From assembly GCF_023229025.1 (NCBI RefSeq), contig NZ_JALOAA010000005.1:7610-71609 (forward strand): a stretch of 64,000 nt of DNA, given 5' to 3'. The notes under the pieces were generated by a model that was not told the DNA's origin, made no database searches, and worked only from the letters and a program-made list of their open reading frames with translations. The translations under genes and the position numbers were made by a program. Shown piece after piece: positions 37,439 to 46,378 of this stretch (position 1 is its first letter; every line of letters begins with the position of its first letter). The DNA comes from Sulfurimonas sp. (GTDB lineage: Bacteria; Campylobacterota; Campylobacteria; Campylobacterales; Sulfurimonadaceae).

Positions 37439-37955
37439 ACTCTTTTACCTTTTTTAGAAGTTCCTTAGCACACTCAAGCGCACTCTTATTAGTTACGTCA
37501 ATTGTAATATCTGCAACAGCCATATACTCGGGTAAGCGCTCATTATATAGCTCTTTTGCCCTGCTTAAATCATTTAACAACGGTCTTTTTTTAAGTTTTT
37601 TTGACGCATTTGGATGAGTTTTTATCCGTTTTAGTATTTTATCAAAAGGTGAGTTTAAAAAAACAACAATCCCTATCTCTTTTAAGTTCTCTTGCTTATA
37701 AAATCCGCCGCCGGTTGAGATAAGGGTGTTATTAACACTATTTTCTAGCCACACAGAAACCTTTTTTTCAAGCTTTCTAAAATACTCTTCGCCGCTTTGT
37801 TCAAAGATTTTTTTAACGGTTCTATTCTCCATACTCTCTATCAAATCATCGGTATCTACTGATATATAATTAGATATTTTTACAACCTCACGAGCAACGC
37901 TACCCTTGCCAACACCCATGAAGCCTATTAATATAATATTTCTATGACTCGGCAC
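37431..37955 (-). CDS. aroK: Shikimate kinase
   Basis: AroK phosphorylates shikimate in aromatic amino-acid synthesis. The 174 residues carry the P-loop IGFMGVGKGSVARE (the usual GKS/T is GKG here, with Ser following), the substrate-binding SVDTDDLIE, FRKLE and STGGGFY. The start is GTG, with AAGGAG seven bases upstream. It heads a three-gene overlapping operon with a thioredoxin-like gene and hisD. The Gly in place of Ser/Thr right after the P-loop lysine is worth noting, but the rest is normal. Confidence 0.93.
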   Translation of the reverse strand: MPSHRNIILIGFMGVGKGSVAREVVKISNYISVDTDDLIESMENRTVKKIFEQSGEEYFRKLEKKVSVWLENSVNNTLISTGGGFYKQENLKEIGIVVFLNSPFDKILKRIKTHPNASKKLKKRPLLNDLSRAKELYNERLPEYMAVADITIDVTNKSALECAKELLKKVKEYA

Positions 37956-37983
37956 TATGTATCTCCTTGCATTTTAATTATTA

Positions 37984-39288
37984 TCACTTCTGCTGTTGTG
38001 TTGTAGCTGCAAACATGCTCATGTCAAAATCAGGTTTGGTCTTGATTGTTTTGAGATATATCAAAACAGGACTGATGACATTGTACTCTAATATTAACAT
38101 ACTGATAATAAAAGCAATAGCAGATAGTGACAGAAGGTATGGTGCAAAAAATGAGACAACAAAGCCTATAAGAGAGATTATAAAGAGCACAAATTGCGCT
38201 GTTGCAAGCCTCTTGTTTATCATCTCATTCATTGTAGGGATACTCATATATCCCTTTGCATTAAGATGAAACCAGACTAAAAACGGAACTATTTTGTATA
38301 ACATACCCGTCATAATGGAGAGTATAAACCCTCCGCCTATCATAACAGAGACTATCACTATATACTCAGAGTTGAAAAAATCGTTTATAACCCATGAGAA
38401 AGCACCCAAAGTCATAAAAACAGAAGCGCTCCTCCAGTACCAGATTGTTATGTCACTAACTTTTCTACGGCGTGTATTTAGTTTAATATGCACGGTTGTA
38501 GCAAATGCCCAAAAAAATGTAATAATCCAAATTTTTGCAACAATTGCGTATGAATCTAAAAAAAGATTTAAAACCATCCAAAAGAGGAGTCCTAAGCTTA
38601 TGAGCAGAACAACTCTCTGCTTACAAAATCGCTTAAACTTCGGTGCTACATAAAACATAGGCAGTATATGAAAAGCGACTCCGATAATCAAAATTCCGGC
38701 AAAACCGAAAATTGCCCAAACACTATGAGTATTTGCAAAAAAGAGATGAGACTCAGAAAAATTTCCAACTCCGTAAGATGCTAAGAGGTGAACTCCAATT
38801 AATGTAATTAAAAGGGCAAAAATAAGAGAGGTAATCATAGCCTTTATGCTTGGAGTAAAATTTATAACGTTTTTTAGGGCAAGCAGCATAGAGATTATAG
38901 TAATTAAAAAACCGCCTCCAAGCAGAGCAGATGCGGCAAATATCAATATTTGAATGTTTAGCCAGAGTCCAAATATCATAGATAAAACACCGCTTAGCAG
39001 AAATGTATATGAGAGCCTAGAGACAAAATCCACTTTTGCAATTTTAACTCCGGCTAAGACCGGTAACATCTGAGTAAGCGCTCCAAACATTACAAAACTT
39101 AAAAAGCCGATAGTTATAGCATGCGTTATTACGATTGCTTCTATGGAGTGCCTGCTCGCCAAAGACGCAGCATCACTAAAGAGTATTAAAACTCCGGCTA
39201 AGATTGCAAAAAGAGGTGCTGTTAAAAAAAATCTAATCGGTGCCGATATCGGTGGCGCTTGATCTACAGATAGTCCGTTAAAATCCAA
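37984..39288 (-). CDS. Twelve-helix membrane protein, haem-copper-oxidase or NnrS-like
   Basis: The 434-residue protein has about twelve membrane helices, the number seen in haem-copper oxidase subunit I and NnrS proteins. Histidines lie within or beside helices: VITHAITIGFLSFVMFGAL, NTHSVWAIFGF, GVAFHILPMFYVAPKF and FLVWFHLNAKGY. I cannot confirm a full set of haem or copper ligands. It starts with TTG (no ATG fits), 15 bases after the hemerythrin gene stop, so both form an operon. A role in oxygen or nitric oxide handling is possible, from the hemerythrin partner. Confidence 0.72.
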   Translation of the reverse strand: MDFNGLSVDQAPPISAPIRFFLTAPLFAILAGVLILFSDAASLASRHSIEAIVITHAITIGFLSFVMFGALTQMLPVLAGVKIAKVDFVSRLSYTFLLSGVLSMIFGLWLNIQILIFAASALLGGGFLITIISMLLALKNVINFTPSIKAMITSLIFALLITLIGVHLLASYGVGNFSESHLFFANTHSVWAIFGFAGILIIGVAFHILPMFYVAPKFKRFCKQRVVLLISLGLLFWMVLNLFLDSYAIVAKIWIITFFWAFATTVHIKLNTRRRKVSDITIWYWRSASVFMTLGAFSWVINDFFNSEYIVIVSVMIGGGFILSIMTGMLYKIVPFLVWFHLNAKGYMSIPTMNEMINKRLATAQFVLFIISLIGFVVSFFAPYLLSLSAIAFIISMLILEYNVISPVLIYLKTIKTKPDFDMSMFAATTQQQK

Positions 39289-39303
39289 ATCTATATCTCT
39301 TCT

Positions 39304-39744
39304 TTACTCTACAATCATAGAGTTCATCATATCTACGATACGCTCAGAGTCTGCACTTAGATGCTGCTGTGCCATGGTGTAGAGCATCTGCTCCTCTTTC
39401 ATGTTGTGTTGCTGCATTAAAATCATCAACGTTTCGCTGCTTCCAAAAAATTTATCTTTATCTTTATCATCTATTGCTTCTCCCATGTCCGAGATTAGAT
39501 TTCTCATCTGCGCGTGTTCATGTCTCATCATAGCAGTCGGCCCTTGCGTCATTCCCGTTTTTTGCTCAAACTCTAAAAACATAACACGCTCTTCCATCTG
39601 AAAGTGTCTCTCTGTCGCATTAGCAAACTCTTCATATGCCTCTTTTGCACTCTGTATATCTTTTGTTACTGCATCTTCCATGCTTGCAAACAGCTCATCA
39701 CAACGACCATGGTCTGTGCTTAAATACTCTTTTATACTGCTCAT
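39304..39744 (-). CDS. Hemerythrin-like HHE domain protein
   Basis: Hemerythrins bind O2 or sense/handle O2, NO and iron with a diiron site in a four-helix bundle. The 146 residues hold the metal-ligand pattern STDHGRCDELF (helix 1), ATERHFQMEERVM (HxxxE, helix 2), MRHEHAQMRNLI (helix 3) and QQHNMKEEQMLY (HxxxE, helix 4). There is no additional signalling domain. It is the first gene of a two-gene operon with the twelve-helix protein and has a TATAAT-like box about 30 bases upstream. Confidence 0.9.
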   Translation of the reverse strand: MSSIKEYLSTDHGRCDELFASMEDAVTKDIQSAKEAYEEFANATERHFQMEERVMFLEFEQKTGMTQGPTAMMRHEHAQMRNLISDMGEAIDDKDKDKFFGSSETLMILMQQHNMKEEQMLYTMAQQHLSADSERIVDMMNSMIVE

Positions 39745-39886
39745 TGTTTTTATGCCTTATTTAATTAAATTTTCGTATTATATTAAAAGTAATTTAAATA
39801 AAAATTACTATATATCAATTTCATTCAAGTTGTTATTTAAACAGCTTTTTACTATAATGTCCTTTTTACTTCATATAGGAAAAATA

Positions 39887-41203
39887 ATGAAAAATAAAAA
39901 ACTACTTACCCTTGGTTTTGCCTCTGTAACGGTTGCCTTGGCTCTACTGTTTTCAACAAATCTTTTTGCTTCTGACGCGGAGAAAACGAAAAGCAAAGAG
40001 GCGTCTAGGCTTGAATCTTTAGCAAAATTTACAAAAGTCATAAGCATTGTCGAGCAGTATAATGTAGATGACATAACTATTGAAGAGCTAATGGATAAAG
40101 CACTTGAGGGAATGATGAGCAACTTAGATGCCCACTCAAACTACTTAACACAAAAAGATTATAAAAATTTAAAAGTTCAAACAAACGGCGAGTTTGGCGG
40201 TCTTGGCATTACAGTCGGAATCAGAGACGGTGCACTTACCGTAATTGCTCCTATTGAAGGCACTCCGGCTGACAAAGCAGGCATAGAAGCCGGAGATATT
40301 ATTTTAAAAATAAATAAAGAATCAACTCTTAACATGACAATCGATGAAGCCGTTTCTATCATGAGAGGAAAAGTCGGTACTCCTATTGAGCTAATGGTTG
40401 TAAGAGAGGGTGAGAGCAAGCCTCTGACAATTAAAATAGTAAGAGGAATCATCACTATTGAGTCGGTATATGCAAAATCTATAGGCAATGACATACAGTA
40501 TATACGCGTAACAAGCTTTGATAAGAAAGTTGATGAAGAGATTTCAAAAGCTATCAAGAAAAGAAAATCATCAACAAAAGGTATTGTTCTTGACTTAAGA
40601 AACAATCCCGGCGGACTTCTTGATCAAGCTGTCGGACTCGTAGATATGTTTGTTGATGAAGGAGACATAGTTTCTCAAAAAGGTAGAAACAAGGCAGATG
40701 ATGAGATATACTCTGCAAAAAGCTCAAATACCTTAACGGATGTCCCTTTAGTTGTCCTTGTAAATGGAGGAAGTGCGAGTGCTAGTGAGATTGTAAGCGG
40801 GTCGCTTCAAGATCATAAGCGAGCTATTGTAGTAGGTCAAAACACCTTTGGAAAGGGAAGCGTTCAGGTGGTACTTCCTATAACGGAAGAGGAAGCTATT
40901 AAACTTACAATTGCAAGATACTACCTTCCAAGCGGACGAACAATTCAAGCTCTTGGAGTAAAGCCTGATATAGAGGTATTTCCAGGTGAAGCAACGGTAA
41001 ATAAAAATGAATTTGCTATAAAAGAGGCTGACTTAAAGAAACACCTAGAAGAAGAACTAGAAAAAGTTGACGGTAAAAAAGAGGAGAAAGAGACTCAAAA
41101 AGACTCAAAATACATCATAACTGATGAGATGATAAATAAAGACATGCAACTAAAAGTCGGTGTTGATATTTTAAAAGCATTAATTATTACAAAAGGATTA
41201 TAA
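39887..41203 (+). CDS. ctpA: Carboxy-terminal processing protease (S41 family)
   Basis: CtpA-type serine proteases trim C-termini of exported proteins in the periplasm. I start at ATG 39887, preceded by TAGGA and TATAAT (39853-39858), giving 438 residues with an N-terminal signal/anchor ([20 protein letters not shown]). A PDZ domain ([20 protein letters not shown]) is followed by the peptidase core. The core carries the catalytic Ser in [18 protein letters not shown] and the Lys in [11 protein letters not shown]. The longer frame from 39680 has no start signals. It opens the ctpA-pur-plsC-crcB series. Confidence 0.95.
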   Translation: MKNKKLLTLGFASVTVALALLFSTNLFASDAEKTKSKEASRLESLAKFTKVISIVEQYNVDDITIEELMDKALEGMMSNLDAHSNYLTQKDYKNLKVQTNGEFGGLGITVGIRDGALTVIAPIEGTPADKAGIEAGDIILKINKESTLNMTIDEAVSIMRGKVGTPIELMVVREGESKPLTIKIVRGIITIESVYAKSIGNDIQYIRVTSFDKKVDEEISKAIKKRKSSTKGIVLDLRNNPGGLLDQAVGLVDMFVDEGDIVSQKGRNKADDEIYSAKSSNTLTDVPLVVLVNGGSASASEIVSGSLQDHKRAIVVGQNTFGKGSVQVVLPITEEEAIKLTIARYYLPSGRTIQALGVKPDIEVFPGEATVNKNEFAIKEADLKKHLEEELEKVDGKKEEKETQKDSKYIITDEMINKDMQLKVGVDILKALIITKGL

Positions 41204-41207
41204 AAAG

Positions 41208-41921
41208 ATGCAAAAGAGAGAGGTCCTCTACGAGGGAAAAGCAAAAAAACTGTTTACGACTGATGATGAAAACCTTCTTATCTCAGAGTTTAAAGATGAC
41301 TTGACTGCGTTTAACGGAGAGAAAAAATCTAGCGAAGCGGGAAAAGGTGCGCTTAACAACAAGATTTCAACAGAACTCTTTAAGCTTTTAGAGGCAGAGG
41401 GCATACAGACACACTTTGTAAAGATGCTTGATGATAACCATATGCTTCATAAAAAGACAGAGGTTATTCTCATAGAAGTTATCGTTCGCAATATTGCAAC
41501 GGGCAGTCTAAGCCGTAACCTAGGTATAAAAGATGGAACGGTTCTTCCTTTTACTCTAGTTGAGTTTGACTACAAGAATGATGCATTGGGTGATCCTAAA
41601 CTAAACGACCAACATGCACTTATCCTCGGTTTGGTTAATTTTCAAGATGAGCTTGACAAACTTCGCCGAATGGCAAGACAGATAAATGATATCCTTAAGC
41701 CTTATTTCGCCTCTAAAGGTCTTAATCTAGTTGACTTTAAACTTGAGTTTGGAAAAGATAGTAGCGGCAATATTATTCTTATAGATGAGATTAGCCCTGA
41801 CAATTGCCGTTTTTGGGATATGGCAAGCGGTGAAAAGATGGATAAGGACAGATTCCGTCAAGGTTTAGGCGGACTAACTGTTGCATACGAACAAGTTTTA
41901 AATAGAATTTTAGGGAAATAA
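41208..41921 (+). CDS. purC: SAICAR synthetase
   Basis: PurC joins aspartate to CAIR in purine synthesis using ATP. The 237 residues have the expected opening [15 protein letters not shown], then [13 protein letters not shown], followed by [18 protein letters not shown] and [13 protein letters not shown]. It lies four bases after ctpA and two before purS. The purC-purS-purQ order agrees with the Campylobacter cluster as I recall it. Confidence 0.98.
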   Translation: MQKREVLYEGKAKKLFTTDDENLLISEFKDDLTAFNGEKKSSEAGKGALNNKISTELFKLLEAEGIQTHFVKMLDDNHMLHKKTEVILIEVIVRNIATGSLSRNLGIKDGTVLPFTLVEFDYKNDALGDPKLNDQHALILGLVNFQDELDKLRRMARQINDILKPYFASKGLNLVDFKLEFGKDSSGNIILIDEISPDNCRFWDMASGEKMDKDRFRQGLGGLTVAYEQVLNRILGK

Positions 41922-41923
41922 AG

Positions 41924-42169
41924 ATGATGAAAGTTATAGTAAACGTATTTTTAAAAGCCGGAGTATTAGACTCTCAAGGTAAAGCCGTCCACCATGCATT
42001 AGAGTCTCTGCACTTTAATAATGTAAGTGATGTTCGTATCGGAAAGCAGATAGTTTTGAACCTAGATGAGAGTGATGAGACAAAAGCTATGGCAGATGTT
42101 ACAAAGATGTGCGAAGAGCTTCTTGCAAACACCGTAATTGAAGACTACAACATAGAGTTGGTAAAATGA
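41924..42169 (+). CDS. purS: FGAM synthase subunit PurS
   Basis: PurS is a small bridging subunit of formylglycinamidine synthase with PurL and PurQ. The 81-residue size and pattern VFLKAGVLDSQGKAVHHALE, then VRIGKQIVLNLD and LLANTVIEDYNIEL, are typical. ATG 41924 is followed at once by a second ATG (41927), which could equally be the start. Its stop overlaps the purQ ATG by four bases. Confidence 0.96.
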   Translation: MMKVIVNVFLKAGVLDSQGKAVHHALESLHFNNVSDVRIGKQIVLNLDESDETKAMADVTKMCEELLANTVIEDYNIELVK

Positions 42170-42840
42170 AAGTAACTATTTTACAGTTTCCCGGCACGAA
42201 CTGCGAATATGATACACAGTATGCTTTTGAAAAACTTGGCGCTAAAACGGAGATTTTATGGCATAAGTCGCAGAGTGTTCCATCTGACACAGACCTCTTA
42301 GTAGTTGCCGGAGGATTTAGCTATGGAGACTACTTAAGAAGCGGAGCTATTGCAAAATTCTCTCCCGTTATGAAGGCAGTGGCAAAATATGCAAACAGCG
42401 GTGGAAAAGTTTTAGGTATCTGTAACGGATTTCAAGTTTTAACTGAAGCAGGGCTGCTTCCCGGTGCGCTAAAGAGAAACGAGAGCCTTCACTTTATCTC
42501 AAAGCATCATCACCTAAAAGTTATAGATAACGACAATATATTTTTAGAAGAGTTGAGCAACGGTGATGTTGTAAATATTCCAATAGCTCATCATGACGGA
42601 AACTACTATATAGATCAAGACGGTCTAAAAGAGCTTTATGAAAATAATCAAGTTCTTTTAAAGTATTGCGATGAAGATGGGGATATTAAAAATCCAAACG
42701 GCAGTATAGACGCTATTGCAGGAATCTGTAACAGAGAGAGAAATGTTTTTGGACTTATGCCTCACCCTGAACGTGCAATGGAAAAAATTCTCGGAAGCGA
42801 TGACGGACTTAAGATGTTACAAGGATTTCTAAAAGCGTGA
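42166..42840 (+). CDS. purQ: FGAM synthase glutaminase subunit PurQ
   Basis: PurQ releases ammonia from glutamine for PurL. The class I glutaminase triad is clear: the nucleophile Cys in VLGICNGFQVL (about residue 85) and the His-x-Glu in LMPHPERAM near the end. The N-terminus ILQFPGTNCEYDT is typical of PurQ. At 224 residues it is complete. Its TGA overlaps the GTG of the next gene. purL and the remaining purine genes are not in this window. Confidence 0.97.
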   Translation: MKVTILQFPGTNCEYDTQYAFEKLGAKTEILWHKSQSVPSDTDLLVVAGGFSYGDYLRSGAIAKFSPVMKAVAKYANSGGKVLGICNGFQVLTEAGLLPGALKRNESLHFISKHHHLKVIDNDNIFLEELSNGDVVNIPIAHHDGNYYIDQDGLKELYENNQVLLKYCDEDGDIKNPNGSIDAIAGICNRERNVFGLMPHPERAMEKILGSDDGLKMLQGFLKA

Positions 42841-43967
42841 GACTTTTTCTCTTAGTATGCGTTTTTCTCCTAGCATCTGCACAGAGTGTTGACTTAAATA
42901 ACTCTACTAATACCCAAAATATTAATAATACTACATTTATGAGCAATAGTGAGATAGAGAACCTTCCAAAAGTAATCTATCTAAGCTATGAGAAAATTCC
43001 ATCAAGAGTACTAGAGGGCGAGATATTTACCGTTACCATAAAAGCTCTATCTACGGTTAAGGATTTTATGGACATTACCTATACTGCCACAAACTCACAG
43101 GGGTTAAAGCTTCTAAGTGAATTCCCATCAAGAGAGATTGACTCAAGATACTACTATGAAACTTTTCATTTTTTAGCAACATCAAGCACAATCAGACTTC
43201 CTGATTTTACAGCTACTCTAATAGGTAATAATAATGAGGAGAGCAGACCTACAACACTGCTCGGTAAAGAGTTAAATGTCATCTCCTTGAATCCAAAAAA
43301 AGATTTCTCTCATATTGTGGCAAAGGAGTTTGAGATACTTGAGTACAAAACTACAAGCTATGACGCCCTTCATAACATAGTAGTATTTGTAGCTACTGCT
43401 TCTAATTGCGATATTTCGGCTCTTTCTCTAAACAATGTCTATAAGCAAGGGGTAGAATCTATTACAGAGTCTTACTTTGACTCAAAAATTACATACTATG
43501 CAATAATAGATAAAAAACTAGAAAACTTATCATTCTCATACTTTAATTTAGAAAAAAATAGATTTATCCCTATCTATATACCAATCATCGTTGATGATGA
43601 CAGTGTGACAACGCAAAGTGACTTAAAACCAAAAAACCAATCTCATGAGATACTTAAAATGGCAGCAGCCGCAGCTGTTGCCGTAATTGCTTTTTTTATA
43701 ATCTTATGGAGACGAAAATATATATATCTTATCTTTATACTCTTGCCTCTAACATATATAGCATATGTTGGCTCTCCTTCAAAAGAGGTCTGCATCAAGG
43801 AGAACTCAAATATCTATCTTCTTCCCCTTGTAAACGGAACAATATTTGAGACTACTTCAAGCGTATATCATCTTAAACAAGAGGATGAGATAAAAGGCTG
43901 GGTAAAAGTGCTGTTAGAAAATGAAAAAATAGGATGGGTAAAAAATGAAGATATTTGCTCACGTTAG
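42837..43967 (+). CDS. Exported membrane protein with BatD-like and SH3-like parts, unknown
   Basis: I know no function for it. The 376 residues start at GTG (overlapping the purQ stop) with a signal peptide (LFLLVCVFLLASAQS). A large beta-rich periplasmic region follows (about 40-260), whose opening (VIYLSYEKIPSRVLEGEIFT) resembles BatD/oxygen-tolerance proteins. Two adjacent helices come next (AAAAAVAVIAFFIILW and YIYLIFILLPLTYIAYVG). A C-terminal bacterial SH3-like domain closes it (LKQEDEIKGWVKVLLENEKIGWVKNED, over about 40 residues). It is conserved in the same place in Campylobacter (Cj0515) as far as I recall. Confidence 0.8.
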   Translation: MRLFLLVCVFLLASAQSVDLNNSTNTQNINNTTFMSNSEIENLPKVIYLSYEKIPSRVLEGEIFTVTIKALSTVKDFMDITYTATNSQGLKLLSEFPSREIDSRYYYETFHFLATSSTIRLPDFTATLIGNNNEESRPTTLLGKELNVISLNPKKDFSHIVAKEFEILEYKTTSYDALHNIVVFVATASNCDISALSLNNVYKQGVESITESYFDSKITYYAIIDKKLENLSFSYFNLEKNRFIPIYIPIIVDDDSVTTQSDLKPKNQSHEILKMAAAAAVAVIAFFIILWRRKYIYLIFILLPLTYIAYVGSPSKEVCIKENSNIYLLPLVNGTIFETTSSVYHLKQEDEIKGWVKVLLENEKIGWVKNEDICSR

Positions 43968-44643
43968 TTGGCTCTTTGCAACAATCATAATAGCTACATC
44001 CCTTACTATTATGATTCTTACCTTTCATATTCTTCCAAGACCTTACAGCAGAAAATTATCTGCTTGGCTTATTAGAATAGGAATCTTTTTCACAGTTGAA
44101 GTTGAAGGAAAAGAGGACCCTGATGCGCAGATGTTTTTGCTAAATCATCAAAGTGATTTGGATATTGTAGTGATGGAGACAATTAGCAAAAGAGATATTA
44201 CATGGGTTGCAAAAAAAGAGTTGTTTGATATGCCTTTTTTTGGTTTAATTCTTAAAATGCCAAAAGATATAGCTGTTGAGAGAGAGAGCAAAACATCTCT
44301 AATCAAGCTTCTAAGAGATGCTAAACGTATTCTTAAAACTAACAGAGTTATAACTATGTTTCCAGAGGGTACACGCTCTACTACAGGCACTATGCTTCCC
44401 TTTAAATCCGGAGCAAAGATTATAGCTGATGCTAACAAGCTTCGTGTTCAGCCTGTTGTTTTAATGCAGACATCAAAATATTACAACATAAAAGAGTTCT
44501 ATTATAAACCCGGACGTATAAAGGCAATCTTTTTAGAGTCGTTTATCGCGGATAAGAGTGACGATAAGTGGTTAAGTAATCTGCGCAATAAAATGCAAAA
44601 GGTGTATGACGATGAGCTGGCAAACAATCCTAGCCATAGGTAG
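43945..44643 (+). CDS. plsC: 1-acyl-sn-glycerol-3-phosphate acyltransferase
   Basis: PlsC makes phosphatidic acid at the inner membrane. The acyltransferase motifs are in order: LLNHQSDLDIVVM (NHxxxxD-type, about residue 61) and MFPEGTRSTTGTM (about residue 136). One N-terminal membrane helix is present. The 232-residue length fits. It overlaps the preceding gene by 23 bases and crcB by 38. Confidence 0.95.
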   Translation: MKIFAHVSWLFATIIIATSLTIMILTFHILPRPYSRKLSAWLIRIGIFFTVEVEGKEDPDAQMFLLNHQSDLDIVVMETISKRDITWVAKKELFDMPFFGLILKMPKDIAVERESKTSLIKLLRDAKRILKTNRVITMFPEGTRSTTGTMLPFKSGAKIIADANKLRVQPVVLMQTSKYYNIKEFYYKPGRIKAIFLESFIADKSDDKWLSNLRNKMQKVYDDELANNPSHR

Positions 44644-44998
44644 CGGCGGTTTTATAGGCGCAGTGCTTAGAGCCTACTTTAACGGCCTTATCTCACATAA
44701 AGTTCCGCACGACCTGCCGTATGGAACACTTGGTGTAAACTTGATAGGAAGTTTTTTAATGGGTATCTTAATTGCCTATTTTATGTACACGACAATATTT
44801 TCTTTGCATATGAAATCTTTTCTTTCTACCGGAGTACTAGGTGCTCTTACAACATACTCTGCATTTGCATTTGAGAGCTTTTTACTGTTAAGCGGCGGTC
44901 ATATACTTTTAGCGGCTATAAATATATCACTCAATGCTTTTGGCACAATTATTATGGCTGGAAGCGGTTTTTATCTAGCAAAGCTATTTATAAAATAA
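44606..44998 (+). CDS. crcB: Fluoride ion channel CrcB (Fluc)
   Basis: CrcB dimers export fluoride. The 130-residue, four-helix protein shows GSGGFIGAVLRAYFNG, LPYGTLGVNLIGSFLMG with its channel asparagine, and GVLGALTTYSAFAFES with the Phe/Thr/Ser track. Start is ATG 44606 or 44612. No fluoride riboswitch is visible; it is translated as the tail of the ctpA-pur operon and overlaps plsC by 38 bases. Confidence 0.96.
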   Translation: MTMSWQTILAIGSGGFIGAVLRAYFNGLISHKVPHDLPYGTLGVNLIGSFLMGILIAYFMYTTIFSLHMKSFLSTGVLGALTTYSAFAFESFLLLSGGHILLAAINISLNAFGTIIMAGSGFYLAKLFIK

Positions 44999-45004
44999 AC
45001 CGCC

Positions 45005-45577
45005 TCAAATCATAATAATCTCATCGGCGCACCACTTAGCCAAATCCAAATCATGCGTAATAAGCAACATTCCCATTCTATCGAGATGTTTGATAAGCAT
45101 ACTCATGACTTCAAGCTGAATAATATTATCAAGTGCAGAAGTAGGCTCATCAAGCAGAAGTAGCTCAGGCTTCATAAGCATTGCACGAAGGATTGAAGCG
45201 CGTTGAAGTTGCCCGCCTGAGAGCTCATGAGGTAACTTTAAAAGAAGTTCATAATCTAGATTTATATTTTTTAGATAGAAATCAAGCTCATCTATATTTG
45301 CGACATCTTTTATCTGATTTAAAAGTGTATAGCTTGGGTGAAAAGAGCTATAGGGGTCTTGAAAAACCTCCGAAGTACGTGAGCTTTTAATAGCTCCAGA
45401 GAGCGGAACAAGATTGCCGACTATTAGTTCAAAGAGAGTACTCTTCCCCGCTCCGCTTTCTCCAACAATCGCTTTTATCTCCCCTTTTTTTAAAGAGAGT
45501 GAAAGTTCCTCAAAAAGCAGTAGCTCTTTTGTATAACCAAAGGAGAGGTTTTTTATATCTAATAAGCTGCTCAACAC
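45005..45577 (-). CDS. Short orphan ABC-transporter ATPase
   Basis: A complete ATPase core in only 190 residues: Walker A GESGAGKSTL (about residue 40), signature HELSGGQLQRASI, Walker B LLLLDEPTSALD and the switch His in LLITHDLDLA. It most resembles the DppF/NikE-type oligopeptide or metal importers but ends soon after the switch histidine, lacking the usual C-terminal extension. No permease or binding protein adjoins. It follows dut with no gap, so it is co-expressed with it. A role in peptide or nickel import is only suggested. Confidence 0.85.
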   Translation of the reverse strand: MLSSLLDIKNLSFGYTKELLLFEELSLSLKKGEIKAIVGESGAGKSTLFELIVGNLVPLSGAIKSSRTSEVFQDPYSSFHPSYTLLNQIKDVANIDELDFYLKNINLDYELLLKLPHELSGGQLQRASILRAMLMKPELLLLDEPTSALDNIIQLEVMSMLIKHLDRMGMLLITHDLDLAKWCADEIIMI

Positions 45578-46270
45578 TTAACTCTTATTTAGTGCCAAAT
45601 AGAGTTTTGTAAGCTCTCTGTATAGAGCATCAGGTTTTATGCCGCTGTCTTGCTCTAAAACTCTCTTCATTACTACATTATCCTCTTCCCCTGCCCATAC
45701 TTTGATATAAGAGCCCTCTTTATAACCGTTATCTTGTCTAAATTGGTTTAAGATATTTTTCCCTACATAAAGCTTATAGAGGCTCTCAAGGTTGAGTCCG
45801 CTCATAAGCACCAAATCAAAAAAATCACCTAAAAGCTTCTCAAGTTGTAGCGAATCCCTAGATAGAGCCTCTATCATAATAGACTCTATCTTGTAGATAG
45901 TCTCATCCTGTTTTGCAAATAGTTCATCTTCTGTATCTATCTTTTTAAAACTCTGTAACTCTGAGATATCTATTGCCAAATCTTCAACTTGCCCTCTTAG
46001 GGTTTGAGAGTAGTTCTCTATCGCTAAACTCATAATAAAGTGCCAGACATCTACAACTTCAACTTGTAGATTATCCCAATCTGCCTCTTGGTCTATATTT
46101 TTCCAATGCTTCCACGTAAAGGAGTCAATCATCTCTGCGCACTCCATATATATACATCTTCTCCAGTTTATAAGCTTACCGTTTTTTGTAACTCCCTCAG
46201 TCCACTTATCTCCGTTTGTTGCTTCATTTAAATCGGCTTGAAGTTGCAGCATCAACAATATCTTATCCAT
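45578..46270 (-). CDS. dut: Dimeric dUTPase (all-alpha NTP pyrophosphohydrolase)
   Basis: Dimeric dUTPases hydrolyse dUTP to dUMP and keep uracil out of DNA. I place the start at ATG 46270 (MDKILLMLQLQADLNEATNG), preceded by AGGAAGAG, giving 230 residues; the longer frame adds an unlikely leader. The metal site is visible as YMECAEMIDSFTWKHWK (ExxE) and VEVVDVWHFIMSLAI (ExxxD). The all-alpha form is known in Campylobacter (Cj1451) and Trypanosoma. The downstream ABC ATPase directly abuts. Confidence 0.9.
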   Translation of the reverse strand: MDKILLMLQLQADLNEATNGDKWTEGVTKNGKLINWRRCIYMECAEMIDSFTWKHWKNIDQEADWDNLQVEVVDVWHFIMSLAIENYSQTLRGQVEDLAIDISELQSFKKIDTEDELFAKQDETIYKIESIMIEALSRDSLQLEKLLGDFFDLVLMSGLNLESLYKLYVGKNILNQFRQDNGYKEGSYIKVWAGEEDNVVMKRVLEQDSGIKPDALYRELTKLYLALNKS

Positions 46271-46305
46271 CACTCTTCCTTTAATCTGTTTCATACCCTC
46301 AAGGG

Positions 46306-46317
46306 GCAACTAGTTGC
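46306..46317. promoter_or_regulatory. Perfect 12-base palindrome in the dut leader
   Basis: GCAACTAGTTGC is self-complementary. It lies about 10 bases downstream of a minus-strand -10-like TACAAT (46338-46333) and upstream of the dut ribosome binding site. It may be an operator; the two-base centre makes a hairpin unlikely. A TAAAAT at 46349-46354 may serve the divergent small gene. Confidence 0.4.
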
Positions 46318-46378
46318 TTTATTTTATGGGGCATTGTACCAAATATGCTAAAATAGCGCACTTAAACTAAGAGCTTGC

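Noticed and set aside
37431..37955. aroK as a pseudogene because of GKG after the P-loop lysine.
   Set aside because: All other shikimate kinase motifs and the length are intact; a single Gly does not break the reading frame.
37951..38269. Plus-strand frame over the aroK start and the twelve-helix gene end.
   Set aside because: Shadow of a membrane protein on the other strand; no ribosome binding site.
39680..39886. Long N-terminal extension of ctpA.
   Set aside because: The extension runs through the divergent hemerythrin start and a TATAAT box; ATG 39887 has TAGGA and begins a proper signal peptide.
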